From contig NC_033636.1 in assembly GCF_001540865.1 (NCBI RefSeq), forward strand, positions 7,964,233 to 8,028,232: a DNA stretch of 64,000 nt, given 5' to 3'. The DNA comes from Ananas comosus (lineage: Eukaryota; Streptophyta; Magnoliopsida; Poales; Bromeliaceae). The position numbers and the translations under genes were made by a program. The notes under the pieces were generated by a model that was not told the DNA's origin, did no database searches, and saw only the letters and a program-made list of their open reading frames with translations. This document shows positions 10,857 to 29,240 of the stretch, in pieces (within the stretch, counting starts at the first letter, position 1; every line of letters begins with the position of its first letter).

Positions 10857-11398
10857 GAGTCCAGCTAGTGTGCTTTTTTTAAAAAAAATAGAGGGGTGCC
10901 AGCTGCGTTACTAAATTATTTTCGGTAATAAAACTTTCAAATCAAGGATAGGCTCCGTAACATCTGATTTAAAATATTTGAAGCTTCTATAAAAACAAAT
11001 TTCGCAACTTTTCAATATAATTTACATTGTGGTCAAAATAGCTCAAAACCAACAATTTAAAATATAAATCTCATAAAAAATAGTTAATACAATATTAAAA
11101 TTTTAGATCAAAGATATTGATCTTACTCCATATAGTATAAAAAAATTTCTATCAAAATTTTATCTAGTTTGAATATTTCTACATAATAAAGTTTGTAAAT
11201 GGTTCACACCAACCACTAAAATTATTAATTTTGAAACTTTTTGATATAAAAAAACCAGTAAAATTTTATTTCAAATACTCTATAGTATATCTAATAAAGC
11301 TGATTGTCGATTCAGTAAGCTCCATCATATAAAACAAAACGAAACAACTTGGCAGCACGAATGCCTCGTACCTCTAAAAGCACCCTAGCTGGACTCTT
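10857..11398. mobile_element. Diverged family B foldback element
   Basis: The left end is GAGTCCAGCTAGTGTGCTTT and the right end is GCACCCTAGCTGGACTC, its complement. The interior keeps family landmarks (GGCTCCGTAACATCTGAT, ATTGATCTTACTCC, GGCAGCACGAATGCCTCG) but is more diverged than other copies. No microsatellite flanks it, which agrees with an older insertion. Confidence 0.65.
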
Positions 11399-11567
11399 CC
11401 ACTCATCACTCTTCCACTCATCTATTATTACAAACTACATGAATCAAAATGCCCCTTGAAAAGAAAAAACACAAGGATTTCTAAAGAGTACAACAAGACA
11501 AAATTCCATCATTTTTGCCCAAAATCTTATGAGCAAGTTCGCGAAACTATAAACTAGTTTAAACTTC

Positions 11568-14500
11568 CTAAATAGCGGCTTTTCTCCTCAGAAGATGTTC
11601 TACGTTCAGTGAATTGATCTTTGCAGCAAGAATGAAGTCATTTTCCGTCAATCCTCCTGAAATAGCAAGGCATCAACAACTATAAGATGGTTAAAGGGTA
11701 ATGAAAAAAGGTAACTTATGATCATCATCTAGTGGATATATTCAAGAATAAGAATGAGCATTTCAACAAAACCAAATGAAATTGTGGTACAAGATCCTCC
11801 CAATTCATGATCTTCTCCAAATATTAAAATTTCAGATACCGTAATTCGTCATTAGTTTCTTCAAATGGTTAAGTGCATTGCCAGAAAAAAGAAGAGAATG
11901 TTCAGTTTATTTAATTAAGATTTAGCGCACTGCAGGTTATCAACTTTTTAAGCATATCTGTGGATGTTTCTCCAGTGAAGTGAAAATTTCTGAACTCTTA
12001 ATAGAAACAATAAGAGAAACTAGATTATAGGAGAGTCGCAACTACGTACCAACTGAATGAGTCCATAATTCAACTTTCACATTATTCCAACCAACCAGAT
12101 GAAGGTCAGGATGATGACCTGTAATAAAAAATAAATAAATAAATAAACACTAGAAAAATTCCATGTAACAGTTCCGCAAAATGCCTATGTAAATTCTTCA
12201 CAAGTCAAAATCACAAATCTTCTGCATTTGCATGCATCGGCACTTTTAATGAGCAAGCATTATCAAAGCTCTTCTTAAAATTCACCAATCACGTATCCAC
12301 TAGTTTCTTAGTGGCGCAGTTAAGTTGCCTGTTATGGAAAACAAAACAACTAAAAATGATACAAGGCCTTCACAATCAACGGTGGTGTGGTTAAAAATCA
12401 GCATAATGATAGAATTCCACAACAGGAAATTAGTGTTACTCTTTGCAAGTCATCTGAAAGAAATAAGTGACAGAGAGTTGATGTTGGTGGAGATAATGAG
12501 ATTTAGCTAATTTATTTTATGATAATCACCAAATTCTTAAGATTGGTAGATGTAAAGAGAAGTCGAAGGTCTATTTTAAGGATTTTGAACAATCTTGACT
12601 GGGAAAAAAAATTAAAGCCTGCCTCTCAAGCACATTGTGGTGCAACACGGAATATATAATGATTACTTCTCTGACCATGTCCAACTAATTGACAGGTAAT
12701 TACAGGTAAGTACGTAGGTTGTGTAAAACATGTGCCCGAAGTATATTTATATTACCATCATACGTAAATAAACAAATATAGAAATCACCTTGTGCCTCAG
12801 CAACATCAGCTATAAGCTGAAAAAACTCCAAACCATGGATAAAATTTTTCACCTTCCACGATCTGTGCAATTTCATAATACCGCTTTCAGTTAACAAGCC
12901 CCAACCTTGCACCTACATTTAAATATTTAATAGTGGAATCAGAAATTGATTATATATTAATGCATAAATAATATCTTCAAGAGGTTACAGGTAAACCTGT
13001 GCAAGCAGCTCATTTGCTGATTCTTCCGACATGGGACGAATATCCTTCGAATTACAAGGAACACAATTCTTGGCAGCCAAATCAGAAGCTTCCATCGGCC
13101 CTTTTCAGATTGTAGAGACAAAATCATGCCAATTGTCTTAAAAGATAACAATGTCAAGTAGAAATTTAAGTTTTCAGAACCACTGGCTTTGTGACTATAC
13201 ACAGATGCTTGAACAAGAAAGGGAAAAAAAGAAAGGAACTTGTTTGGTGGAAAACTACAATAAGGAGGGGAAACTCAATAAACAGTAAGAAAAGATTCTT
13301 CACCCACCCAAAGGATGATCAGCATCAGAAATTGATAAGAGCATTAAATTGAAAGCACTTGCTATTTGATAATTCAAGTTGGAAAACTACAGGAGCGCAA
13401 AAGTGAAAAAGAGATGATCAGCATATAAGGATCTCCTGATGAGAAGCTAATAGGTGCATTGATGCATTACATTAATATTTAACTTCCATATATATTTAAT
13501 ACCAGTCAGAGAAGATCCAGAAAAGGATCGGCCTACAATACAAATTAGGCAAATTATCCATGTTGCATCAAATTTTGTCTTTAAGGAGCTTATTACCTTG
13601 GCACCAGTTTCCACTGATTATTGTCAAACAAATCCCTATGTTACATAATCATGTACAGAACAAAGTGCAGGGTCATATTATATTAATCTCCCATCTAAAA
13701 ATAGCTATGCATGAAGACAACGGATGATCACAGATTTGAAAGACCGAATTCTCAATGGAAATTTAATACTAAAGAAGAATTTATTTCATTATACTCCAAA
13801 CTAGTCCTTATACGATACTCTTGCCCAAGGATGCCCATCGGCAAAAGCTATGCCCACTGTGCCAACAAGATATCAGCACAGTACAATCCCTATGCCGATG
13901 TTATGGCTTAAAACTCTCTTTTTTTTGAAATTAGCAAGTAGTTACTTCAAAAAAGTGCAAAATATTTAATATAGATATATTATAAGCAATAAGAATACAT
14001 TGGTGTTGAAGAAATTAGATATTTCATGTCAATATGTGTCGACACACAGGTATTTTTTGTGACCAGCATGCATCGGCAATGTATGGAACGCATTGCACTA
14101 CACTGTGCCAGCAAATGTTCAGCACGACCATTGTGTAATGGCGCTTAAATCCTTGCTGAAAACACACATCTTATCAAAAAAGAATCCGTCCCAGTAGCTT
14201 TGACCTTAACAATACTAGTAGACACTAAATACTAGTGAGTTGTTAATAACATCCCCGTTATGTAAGTTCCATGGGCTTCTTGAGAAAGAGGACAACTTCT
14301 AATTAAACAGTTTCTAATCCAGAAAAGAGAACACATACAAAGTTATAGTGCGAGAATGAACAAGTAGTCGTAAGAGTTTCTTATGCCGTACCTCAGAAAG
14401 CTTATATATTTAATTAACAAAAACAATAAAGAATGGTGACCGGCTCACTTTCCATATGCAAAACAGGTAAAGTTCTTGCTTGCAGCAAGAGTTCATGCTC

Positions 14501-14590
14501 ACCTTGGGATGCAGAAGAACTAAACCGACTTGGCGAGATGCTTATGCTGCCCCGACGAATCAAGAATAGCCAAAAATTTGCACTGTACAT
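11568..14590 (-). CDS. Pterin-4a-carbinolamine dehydratase, mitochondrial type
   Basis: PCD dehydrates 4a-hydroxytetrahydropterin, recycling the pterin cofactor of aromatic amino acid hydroxylases. In plants, where that hydroxylase system is mostly lacking, it is thought to help remove oxidised pterin intermediates. I rebuilt five coding exons on the minus strand: 14590-14503, 13100-12997, 12912-12789, 12118-12050 and 11656-11568. All are GT-AG with compatible phases and total 157 aa. Residues 1-29 (RRGSISISPSRFSSS, no acidic residues) look like a mitochondrial presequence. KLHRSWKVKNF then leads to the family signature HHPDLHLVGWNNV (residues 107-119) and WTHSVGGLTENDF near the end. Recall of the mitochondrial Arabidopsis PCD, which has the same KNCVPCNSKD-like linker, supports the call. 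The remaining doubt is the first exon, chosen because its ATG is in frame, its donor is GTGAGC and its peptide suits import. Confidence 0.88.
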
Positions 14591-15064
14591 ATAAAGCGCG
14601 TTACAGCTTCTTCAAGCAAACAGAATCTAATAAATAAGATCTCTGGAAAATCGACAAAAAACCACACTATAATTTTTGCATTTGAAAATCCTGCTTAGTT
14701 CAAGATTGCAATCAATTCGGAAACTTTGTTCAATTCTACATATTTCTCCAAACGAAATTTGGCAAAGATCAAAATTTGGGGTAAAACGTGCATAGAGTCC
14801 TCGTCCTGGCCCTAATTTTGCTAATGCAGTGATCATTTTACCCTTCTACTGCTAATGATTTACTTAGTTTTAATTCAAACATGAATAAAAGCCCCGTTTT
14901 TTAACGATTAGGAGGACTTCAAATTGAAAGTACAGGGACCAAGTTGGATATTACATGGGCCATCCATACATTTTACGTTTCTTACTATATTCTGCATCAC
15001 CTCCTCAGCAAAGGAGGCTCCTCCACTACTTCAAATTTTACAAACAATGCATCGATCGATCGCT

Positions 15065-15101
<37 letters not shown>

Positions 15102-15420
15102 ACGGTTCATGGCGTCGGAACGAGCTTGTGGAGAAGAGGGAGCGAGGAGAAGCCGCTTTTGGAAGAAGCACCTGCGGAGAAATGGAGGCGAGGGGAGTGC
15201 GTTAGAGGCTTTTCGCTAAATCTAGGGTTTTGATCGGAGTTCGAGAGAGAGAAAGAGAGAGAGTCGAACGTCGGAGTGGGAGAGGACGGCGAAGGAGCGA
15301 AGCAGCGCCCGACTCATCGCCGTGCCGCGGCGGTGCTGGCGCCTCGAGATTCGCGAACGCCGATGATCGGCGAGATCGACACCGTCGAGTTTTTTTTTTT
15401 TTTTTTTTTTTTTTTGAGCG
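14591..15420 (-). promoter_or_regulatory. Probable leader exon and promoter of the PCD gene
   Basis: The interval 15100-15360 is a GC-rich island amid AT-rich DNA. On the minus strand it reads like a plant 5' leader: CT-rich tracts (complement of the (GA)n at 15065-15098 and 15243-15262), AAAACCCTAGATTTAGCG, and a CAG|GTGCTT donor-like site at 15171. A short upstream frame, 15317-15222, begins MSRALLRSFAV and could be a uORF or an alternative presequence start. A T28 run on the plus strand (about 15390-15416) follows. No transcript boundary can be seen directly. Confidence 0.4.
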
Positions 15421-16258
15421 ATGTGTTTTAGGTGAGAGGGGCGAGGAGGAAAGGGGAAGAGGGGAGAGTGAGATTGTTGGGTCGGGTCGGGTCCGGGTTC
15501 AAAGGGGCCGAGTCCGAACCGGTACTAGGCTGGGCCGTCTTGAAATTTAAGGCCCACTTTGGGAAGTTCCCACTTTTCTTACTTTTTTAATTCTTGAAAT
15601 TTTTAAACCCGGTTGGTTTCGCGTAGCGATGTGTTACCTTTTTTTTAGAGAAAAAAAATATTTATTTAATTGCAAAGAGAGAAGAGTTACAAATAGGCCT
15701 TCTCTAGATGATACATTTGAGTTGATTGTAGGTTTCCATTTTTTAAATCTTTTGCGGGGAGGGAAGTGTACATTTTTTTCAATGAAAGCGATGGTCGGCT
15801 TTTGAAATTAATTCTTCTACAAAAGCTTCGGCTAATAAAATAATATAGATTTGGCCTTAGAGTCTATGGAAAAAGTTGGACCGAGTGAAACATGATCTAA
15901 ATAAAATTAAAGAGGCTTGTTTGAGGGGATTTGTACTTAGCTTACTAAAACAGTCATGACTTTTTACTTGGATTTCTAAAGTGCGACTCTAATTTGAAAA
16001 CAACTTTCCCGTAGTGTTTTTCACTATTCAATATGATTTTCGGGCTCAAATTCTATTACTGGGGCTTCCAATTTGTCAATTTTAGCTTTTCAAAAAATAA
16101 TAAGTACATACTTTTCCCATAGTGTTTTCCACTGTAATTTTATAGCATAAAAAGGACCAGTTCGATATCGAAACCTATTTAATTGTAGTAGGGAAAACCA
16201 AGGTGGAACGAAAGTATATAAAGATATCATTCTCCATTTTCTAATAAGCCGCATAAAA
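15421..16258. other. Intergenic stretch, nothing recognised
   Basis: A short GC-rich patch near 15440-15540 (GGGTCGGGTCGGGTCCGGGTT) is probably promoter-proximal to the PCD gene. The remainder is AT-rich without detectable genes or elements. Confidence 0.4.
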
Positions 16259-16421
16259 CATATATATATTTTGTTGAGAGATAGGTGACACGCTAACCGG
16301 TTCGTTTATTTTATTTAGAAATAAATTTAGCTAGAAATGTAAATCAACTAGGATTCGAATTTGGACCGGTCTCGGGTACCAACCACCAAGCCCTTTGCCA
16401 CTTGCTCTAGGGACGGTCGGT
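16259..16421 (-). mobile_element. tRNA-derived SINE, copy 1
   Basis: Read on the minus strand it starts CCGTCCCTAGAGCAAGTGGC and carries an A-box-like TGGCAAAGGGCTTGG, then a B-box-like GGTTCGAATCC-type word (ATTCGAATCC with one variation). It ends in a short A-rich tail. An 11-bp target-site duplication, GCCGCATAAAA, flanks it at 16248-16258 and 16422-16432. The same unit recurs at 41268, 52329 and 53226. Confidence 0.8.
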
Positions 16422-16432
16422 GCCGCATAAAA

Positions 16433-17805
16433 TATATTATAACCAACTTGTTGCAATACGCAGAAGCTAGAAGGTGATATTAGGTTTGAAAACAAACAAT
16501 ACATTTTGCCACTGCACATACTGAGCTTTAAATATTTATAATCAGACTCCATAACTTTATCAGTAGTTCAAAAGGCCCCCTCAACTCAATCAAAGTTATT
16601 AACTGTATAATCATTATGCTGAATGCCGTGCATATAATTTTATGGCTTTAAAATATGAAGATACATATATTTTCTCTTTCAATTTTGATATTTAAGAAAG
16701 AGAATAGAAGAATAAACCTCCTTCAAAATTTGTTGTTTTTTTTTCTTAATGCTAAATAAAAATAAATGTTTTTGTGTTCTAGAGCTTCATAAGATTATTA
16801 TATTCAAGAACTAACAGTCAAAACGACTATAAAATTAGTAATTAAACTGAAGAGAGGGTCTATTGAACTACTTGATAAAGTTTAAAAGTTCTAATTGCCA
16901 GAATTGAAAATTTAGACATCTGTTTGTAAAAAATTTAACGGTAACGGACGTCTGTATATTTTTTCTTATATAGTTGTAAAAAAATAATCTGAAGTTATCA
17001 ATAGTTAAAATATCCATCTTCTATATCCTAGGGAGAAAGCATTAATTAACTTTCCTTAGAAAGGTCTACTAGTGCATTTGGGCATCACTATGTTGGTTTC
17101 AACTATTTAACAACAATTGTTTAAAAAAAAAAAAAACAACAACAACATAATTTAAGGCATGAATATCAATTTGTGTTATTTTATTGTCCCATCATGGATA
17201 AGATAATGTAAACTTCCACTAAGAATTAATTAGAGATGGAGTTTATCCTTAAAAAAGTCTTAATTTGGATATTGGGATGTTAAATATTTCTTTCCTAGAT
17301 CAAGTGGGTCACACTCACATGGGTTCCAATTAAATTTCTTAAGATACTCATTTTACATATGGTTTTGGCACTTGAATAGGCGTTAAAATTATTTCTGAAT
17401 CGTCTTGTTATTAGATTGATTTTTTAAATAACATAGTATCAGTTTCAAAATTTTAATTATAAAAAGTTTGGTTTATTATTTCCTCTGTTGTCACTCATGC
17501 TGGTTAATCACAGTTTTATATTTCGCAATTGTTTGGTTGTAAATGCGTTGCAACTGCACTGTAATTTTAACTGCATGCAAATTTAAATTTGATTTATGCT
17601 TTGATGCATTTGGATCGAACTATTGGATTTAGCAGTAGTTACAACTATAATAGCTGGAGAGAGCATATTTAAATAACAAACATGTTTATCTATCAAATCA
17701 TCTTCTGAACAAAAAAAAAAAAAGAAGCTTTTCTTTATATATTAGGTACTAATTTCAACACCGCATACCTAGAGTGATTAAGTTTATAAATATATTTTAT
17801 AGATG
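16433..17805. other. Intergenic stretch, nothing recognised
   Basis: AT-rich non-coding DNA with small homopolymers. The first 35 bases (AATATATTATAACC...GCAATACGCAGA) resemble 29430-29465, downstream of the aspartic proteinase, and may be an old shared repeat. Confidence 0.4.
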
Positions 17806-18243
17806 TGTTGATGCCAAAATTGAAATTAACATACCGACTTAACCCACGTATGAGCGAATAAGGACACGTGGTACACTAGGAGTCGGCAATAAGGCGCCTG
17901 ATGGTTTTAGGCTGGAACGGTTGAGAAGTGGGACGTAACTTTCATGAGAAGTAGGCTTAACTTTCACAATATGGCGTAACTTCCATGAGGAGTGGGCGTA
18001 ACTTCCACGATCATGGTTACAACCACTCCCCCCACTACTTTCAACCAACCAATAATGTGGGGTGATATTACTATAAATAGTAATTTGAAAGCCTGCAATA
18101 GTGGTCTTTCTCCCCCCTCGAACGAGAAGACCACCTTTATTTTCTCTACAATTTTATCGCTTTTTTAGCAGTAGTTTAAATGTAATCTTTTTCTTTTCCG
18201 CATTTACTGCTTTCCTAGGAGTAGTTTTAAGTTAGATTTCTGG

Positions 18244-18366
18244 AGTCTGTATGCCCCATGGGCACACCCAGTTGTAAACTATATTTGCAGAGTCTGTATG
18301 CCCGACGGGCACACTCTATTGTAAACTAAATTTTCAGAGTCTGTATGCCCTTTGGGCATACTCGGT
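18244..18366 (+). repeat. Three direct repeats inside the 5' LTR
   Basis: Three units of about 48 bp each begin AGTCTGTATGCCC and contain the inverted pair GCCC(N)4-5GGGC, then TTGTAAACTA. They lie downstream of the TATA-like site, so they would be in the transcribed R/U5 part of the LTR. Confidence 0.8.
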
Positions 18367-18723
18367 TTTATTAATATATAAAGGCCTTCGGCTCTTTCAA
18401 TCGACCAATCATTGTGTATTCTATATATTCGACTCATCAGCCGACCAATTACCGTACATTTCATCTATTTGGCTCTTTTAGCCGAATCGAGTTTACAGTA
18501 AAGGTTTTCGAATTCGGCTGATCCGATCCCTCGTCAGCCGAATCGCTTGATTTAGTCGAAGGGCGCAAACTTCGAGAGTCACTATCCGACGCCGTTTCGC
18601 ATCCCTACACGCTCCCCAAGGAAGATCTTTGACCAAGTCAAAGATAAAGGATTTCGATTACCAACAATTTTGGCACGCCTAGTGGGACCTAATTTTAGGT
18701 AAATTCATATTTTTATTGAAATT

Positions 18724-19537
18724 ATGGCTGATGATAATGTCATGAATTTGCGCAATCGGGTTGTTCCTAGAAATTCTAGAAGTGATCAATGTAGCGATTC
18801 AGATAATGATAGCGAACGCCAAGCAGTTTCGCCAGTTGAAGGAGAAACTAGTGGACAGTCGGCTTATAAAGAGCCGACTCTAACTCAGGCACTCGGCCAG
18901 ATGATCCGAGTTCTGCAAACTGTAGATCAAAATATCCATCAAAGTACCGCTCAATTAGACTCGGCACTGGCCGCCATCACAGCCTATAATGAAAATATTG
19001 TTCGAATCAGACAGTAATTTACCAAAAACGAGCAACCTTATGGGGGGGCAACAGGGGCCCTTAACTGCGCCGGTGCAACAAAATTCCATCACCCCAGCGG
19101 TCTCACAGGCGCAACCGCAAATGGCACCTTTCCAGACTGCTTATAGGTCGACGAATGTAAACGTCGGCCCGTAGTCGGAGATTGCATCGGGTTTATCTCA
19201 TTTACCAGCTTATCAGCCCGAAAATACGGGGATTAGAGCTGGGGGGCAGGCCTCTAATGTTATGCAAGGAGCGAATCCCGCAATACAGAATTATGGACTT
19301 CCTCCAGAGCCGAATCCGGCTCAAGTGCAGGCCCCGGTTCCCGTAATAGGGAACAATAATGAGCTATATGCTCAAATCGAGGAAGCCATTCAGAGTACCT
19401 TCGGAGTAGGGGCCAGGCCGGCAATGCGGCCTGTATTTCATTCCCCTTATCCCGCAAGCATAGACGCAGATCATCCATATCCGGCAAACTGGAAAATGCC
19501 GAAGTTCGACAAGTTCTCGGGCGATGAGACCAGTTAA
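18724..19537 (+). pseudogene. Truncated, frameshifted gag of the LTR element
   Basis: The reading starts MADDNVMNLRNRVVP (18724) and runs 97 codons. It must then shift frame near 19000 and pass one stop (19172-19174) to continue as PLTAPVQQNS and on to the gag-like PYPANWKMPKFDKFSGDET, a motif seen at the start of the gag core of plant gypsy elements. It stops where the internal deletion joins the 3' LTR. It is non-functional. Confidence 0.8.
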
Positions 19538-19834
19538 TATATAAAGGCATTCGGCTCTTTAAGCCGACCAATCATTGTGTATTCTATATATTCGGCTCAT
19601 CAGCCGACCAATTACTGTATATTTCATCTATTCGGCTCTTTCAACAGAACCGAGTCTACAGTAAAAGTTTTCGAACTCGGCTGATCCGATCCATCGTCAG
19701 CCGAATCGCTTGATCTAATCGAATGGCGCAAATTTCGAGGGTCACTATCCGACGCCGTTTCGCATCCCTACACGCTCCCCGAGGAAGATCTTTGACCAAG
19801 TCAAAGATAAAGGATTTCGGCTACCAACAAGATG

Positions 19835-20529
19835 AATACAACTAACTAAATTATTTATGGTTGCAAAGTATTTTACAGTATTTAGTAGGTGCAAGATTTA
19901 TATCTTGTTTGCTGAAAAGAACAGAAAAGAATTATTTATTGAAGAAAAGTGAAGAATTACAATGACTCGGAACCCAGAGCTGTCTGGTATGGATTTTTCA
20001 TAATGACTCAACAAAAAAAAAACATGCTTCATTCGGCCGCTTGACTTGGGCATAATTTGGATGGCTAGACTCGATTGCCTTGTGACTGAAACTAAAGAAT
20101 TTTGAGGACTGAAGATTTCGACTGAAATCTTCAGAATGGTCGACACGTCAAAAAAGGAGGCTGTTAAAATTAAAACTATCAAAACTACTATTACCTTTGA
20201 CTGAAATAAGGGAAAAAAAAAAACTAAACTAACCAATTCTTTCTCTATATATATATTATATATATATGAAAACTACTCGCACTCCTAATCGTCTCAATAA
20301 CTGATGTGTTGTCATTGTTGTGAAGAGAGATACTTTCCTTTATCACGTACACAATATTTATAGTCTTCGCATTTCGAATCCAAAAACCACTGGAATCTAA
20401 AATAAAAATAAAATTGCACAATACATTTGGCTTTATCCATTTCTATTTTATAGCATATAATAAATTATATTATATATATATATTATTTATAATTAAGTCG
20501 AATGAAAAAATATTAAAAAAAAAAAGGAG
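19835..20529. other. Intergenic stretch with one strong hairpin
   Basis: AT-rich. The only notable feature is a perfect 11-bp stem with a 4-base loop at about 20109-20134 (CTGAAGATTTC-GACT-GAAATCTTCAG). (TA)n tracts lie near 20249-20266 and 20467-20483. Confidence 0.5.
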
Positions 20530-20790
20530 AAAATCTATTGAATAATGTTGTGCCGAGTCACACGGACGCACGCGTCGGGCGCCGTCCGTTTTGCGTGCAA
20601 GAAACGGGCGGGGATCCGAAACCAACCCGCTTTGCGGTGGTCCCCGCGAGGCCGTGGCCTACGTGGCAGCGACGCGAAAAACGCAAGGGATCGCTTCGCT
20701 TGCACGTTTCCCCAAAATGTGATTCCTAACTAACTCTCCACAGCGGCCCCACATGCACACCATCCACGTGGCATTTGTTTTATTCGTAAT
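20530..20790. other. Isolated GC-rich island with ACGT-core motifs
   Basis: About 250 bp of CpG-rich sequence stands out in AT-rich DNA. It contains CCTACGTGGCAGC near 20657 and CCACGTGGCA near 20764, which resemble G-box/ABRE elements. Two overlapping frames of about 62 codons are open but show no protein family. It may be a promoter remnant. No adjacent gene is visible. Confidence 0.35.
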
Positions 20791-21149
20791 TCGTAAAATT
20801 AAAAATAAGCTCGTTCAAAATCTTATTATAGGAGGTCTATAAACTGTCTTAAAACTCGAAACGAATTACAAAGCGAAAAAATGCAAGGATTTTTTCAAAT
20901 ATCACATAAGTTTATTATTACTGTACTATTAAAAGCACAATAGCCCGCGTACTTCTAAATTTCTAATTATTTATTAATTTTGATGAATAATTAGAATAAA
21001 AAAAAAAATTTATCAATTTCTCTTTTTTTTTAAAAATTATTTCTAATTTTCTTTTCTTCCTCATCCTAACCATTCATCAAAATTGATGAACGGTTAGAAA
21101 CTTAAAAGCATAAGAACTGCTATGTTTCTAATAGCACAATATCCCTACT

Positions 21150-21612
21150 ATATATATATGAAGTTGGGCTGAAATACTATTGATAGTATTTGGCCTCTTT
21201 GACTATCAAGTTTTTAATCCTTGAACGAGAAATTGTAGAGTTATGATAATATTAGTCTCTTAAGGTTAACTAGTTTTCACTATGTTATAATATTTAATCT
21301 AATGATTAGAAATGATTAAAAAAACTGATCCAAAAGCTAAAAAGTTTGATAGCAAAAAAGGGCAAACACTATTAATAGCATTCTCACTCAGATCTATATA
21401 TATGAATTTGGCTACTATACAATCGATAGTACAAAGTGTTTAGTGCTATCAAATTTTCCGTCATTAGATCTATTTTTTTGACCATTTTCATCTATTAGAT
21501 CATACTATTCAATCAACCATCCACTCAATTCTAAGGGAACCAATATCATTCTAACCGCATATTCCTTCATCCAATAGTCGTGTGTTATTAATAGTATGGT
21601 AATCTAATTCTA
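21150..21612. mobile_element. Two small (TA)n-bordered foldback elements
   Basis: The first (about 21155-21400) has ends GGGCTGAAATACTATTGATAGTATT and AACACTATTAATAGCATTCTCAC. The second (about 21408-21605) has GGCTACTATACAATCGATAGTAC and TTATTAATAGTATGGTAATC. Each is flanked by TATATATA tracts. A third member lies at 35920-36088. They share the word ACTAT(T)AATAGTAT in complementary orientation at the two ends. Confidence 0.55.
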
Positions 21613-22272
21613 TATATATATATACATACATTTCTTTTTCAAAACTTATGCGGCCATAAACACACAAATCATACAAATTAATAAGTTTGATAGTGAAAAT
21701 AAAAGTTTGGATGATTAGATAGTCGACTCAAAATAGTTTATATTTCAGATAAGTTCTACCAGTTTTACTAATTAAAAATTGGATAAAAATTCTTTAAAAA
21801 TTAAGATGGGTATCATCATATTCTCTTTTTTGTGTATCTTTGTATGCCTGGTTGTAGTATTTTTACACATCCATCATTCCAGAGGATCAAAATATCAAAT
21901 AGCACTAATAAAATCACCTCATTAAAAATAGTGGAATATGCTTCCCCCACAAAATCTCTCCACTGGTACTTTACCACCATCGAAAATTATATATACGGGT
22001 GCTCCGCATAGAATAATCGTACGGACGCGTCGGATCCTTTCCATCTACAGAATCCAACAATCCGATTTTTAAAACGAGCGGTTGGGGTTACAGATTGTGA
22101 CACGTGGCGGCCATCCGGATTTTCCCTTACCGGAGTTCCTATAGGGACGCTCCCATAATCTTTTTCCTTCTGTGGGCCCCACCGTTCACTTTATCGCTTC
22201 TAACGCGTTCACACCCACGATGGCTCTCCCTCATCCAAAGTAGATAAAAAATGAAAAAAATAAAATGCATGC
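21613..22272. other. Intergenic DNA ending in a promoter-like GC-rich segment
   Basis: 21613-21985 shows nothing recognisable. 22000-22215 is GC-rich with a CACGTG core at 22101-22106. It also holds GTGGGCCCCACCGTTCACTTTATCGCTT, positions 22175-22200, which recurs in diverged form at 22800-22830 just upstream of the proteinase gene. Confidence 0.45.
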
Positions 22273-22274
22273 GT

Positions 22275-22782
22275 ACCCCTTCAACTATAGGATATTCGAA
22301 ATTGATCCCTCAATTTTATGTAATCTGCTGCTACTCTATGAATTTTTTAACTTTTTAATTCAAATTAATTTCAATCACTATATTATTTTATTTTATTACA
22401 TCAATTATATTTTTTGTCCTCAAAACTATAGAACACATGATATTTTTGTCTCTAAAATTTAATTTACTATTATTTTTTTAGTCTCAAACATCGTTAATAT
22501 GATTATGATATGATATAGTCATCATCACATCATTAATTAAAATATTATTATATAATTTTTAAATTTGCAATATATTATTATTTAGGATTTGGATTTAATT
22601 ATACTAATTAGTTTGGAGTTAGAAATTATAATAAATTAAAATTTTGGGACCAAAGTATGTTGCATCTTATCCAAGCAATTACTAGTACTGAATATAATTT
22701 AATAGCTAATCTAAATTTTTTTTTAACTTAATAATCGAGAATGGGTCTATTTTAAATATTCCCTATAGTTGGGGGGAATTTT
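22275..22782. mobile_element. MITE inserted in the proteinase upstream region
   Basis: The ends are ACCCCTTCAACTATAGG at the left and CCCTATAGTTGGGGGG at the right, an inverted pair about 500 bp apart, with an AT-rich non-coding interior. The upstream promoter-like words occur on both sides of it. Confidence 0.6.
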
Positions 22783-29012
<6,230 letters not shown>

Positions 29013-29240
29013 ACCCAGTTACACACTACCACACTACCCCTATGCATATCGAAACTTTGAATTTCTGGTTTGGCTTTCACATGTTTAGTAGCTATAAAAG
29101 CAGCCCATGTATATATAAACATAAAGCTGGATTTAGATGCTTTGCGTTATCTTAGAGGTCGTACTGCAAAGCTCCGTCGACAGTTTGTGGTTCTCTTTTT
29201 CGTAAAGTTTTATATGGGCACAGAAACAATATAACTTACA
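29013..29240 (+). other. Probable 3' UTR of the aspartic proteinase gene
   Basis: This is non-coding sequence after the TAA. I see no canonical AATAAA; near-matches such as AACATAAAGC (about 29118) and AACAATATAAC (about 29225) might serve. The end is therefore approximate. Confidence 0.4.

Larger units (their letters stand above)
17806..19829 (+). mobile_element. Internally deleted gypsy-type LTR retrotransposon with intact target duplication
   Basis: The 5' LTR spans 17806-18666 (TGTTGATGCC to ACCAACA, 861 bp). It is followed by the leader TTTTGGCACGCCTAGTGGGACC, seen beside LTRs of many plant Ty3/gypsy elements, and by a broken gag. At about 19532 the sequence jumps into the 3' third of the second LTR (19532-19829, matching 18371-18666). 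The five bases AGATG lie on both sides (17801-17805 and 19830-19834), so element and target duplication are intact although most of gag, all of pol and most of the 3' LTR are gone. The LTR holds a TATA-like CTATAAATAG near 18071 and three direct repeats beginning AGTCTGTATGCCC between 18244 and 18360. Confidence 0.9.

Noticed and set aside
14924..15550. Several overlapping plus-strand frames of 91-106 codons
   Set aside because: They depend on (GA)n tracts (RERERE) and lie antisense to the leader of the minus-strand PCD gene.
20538..20733. Two overlapping 62-63-codon frames in a GC island
   Set aside because: No recognisable protein and no splice or leader context. The ACGT-core motifs make a promoter remnant more likely.
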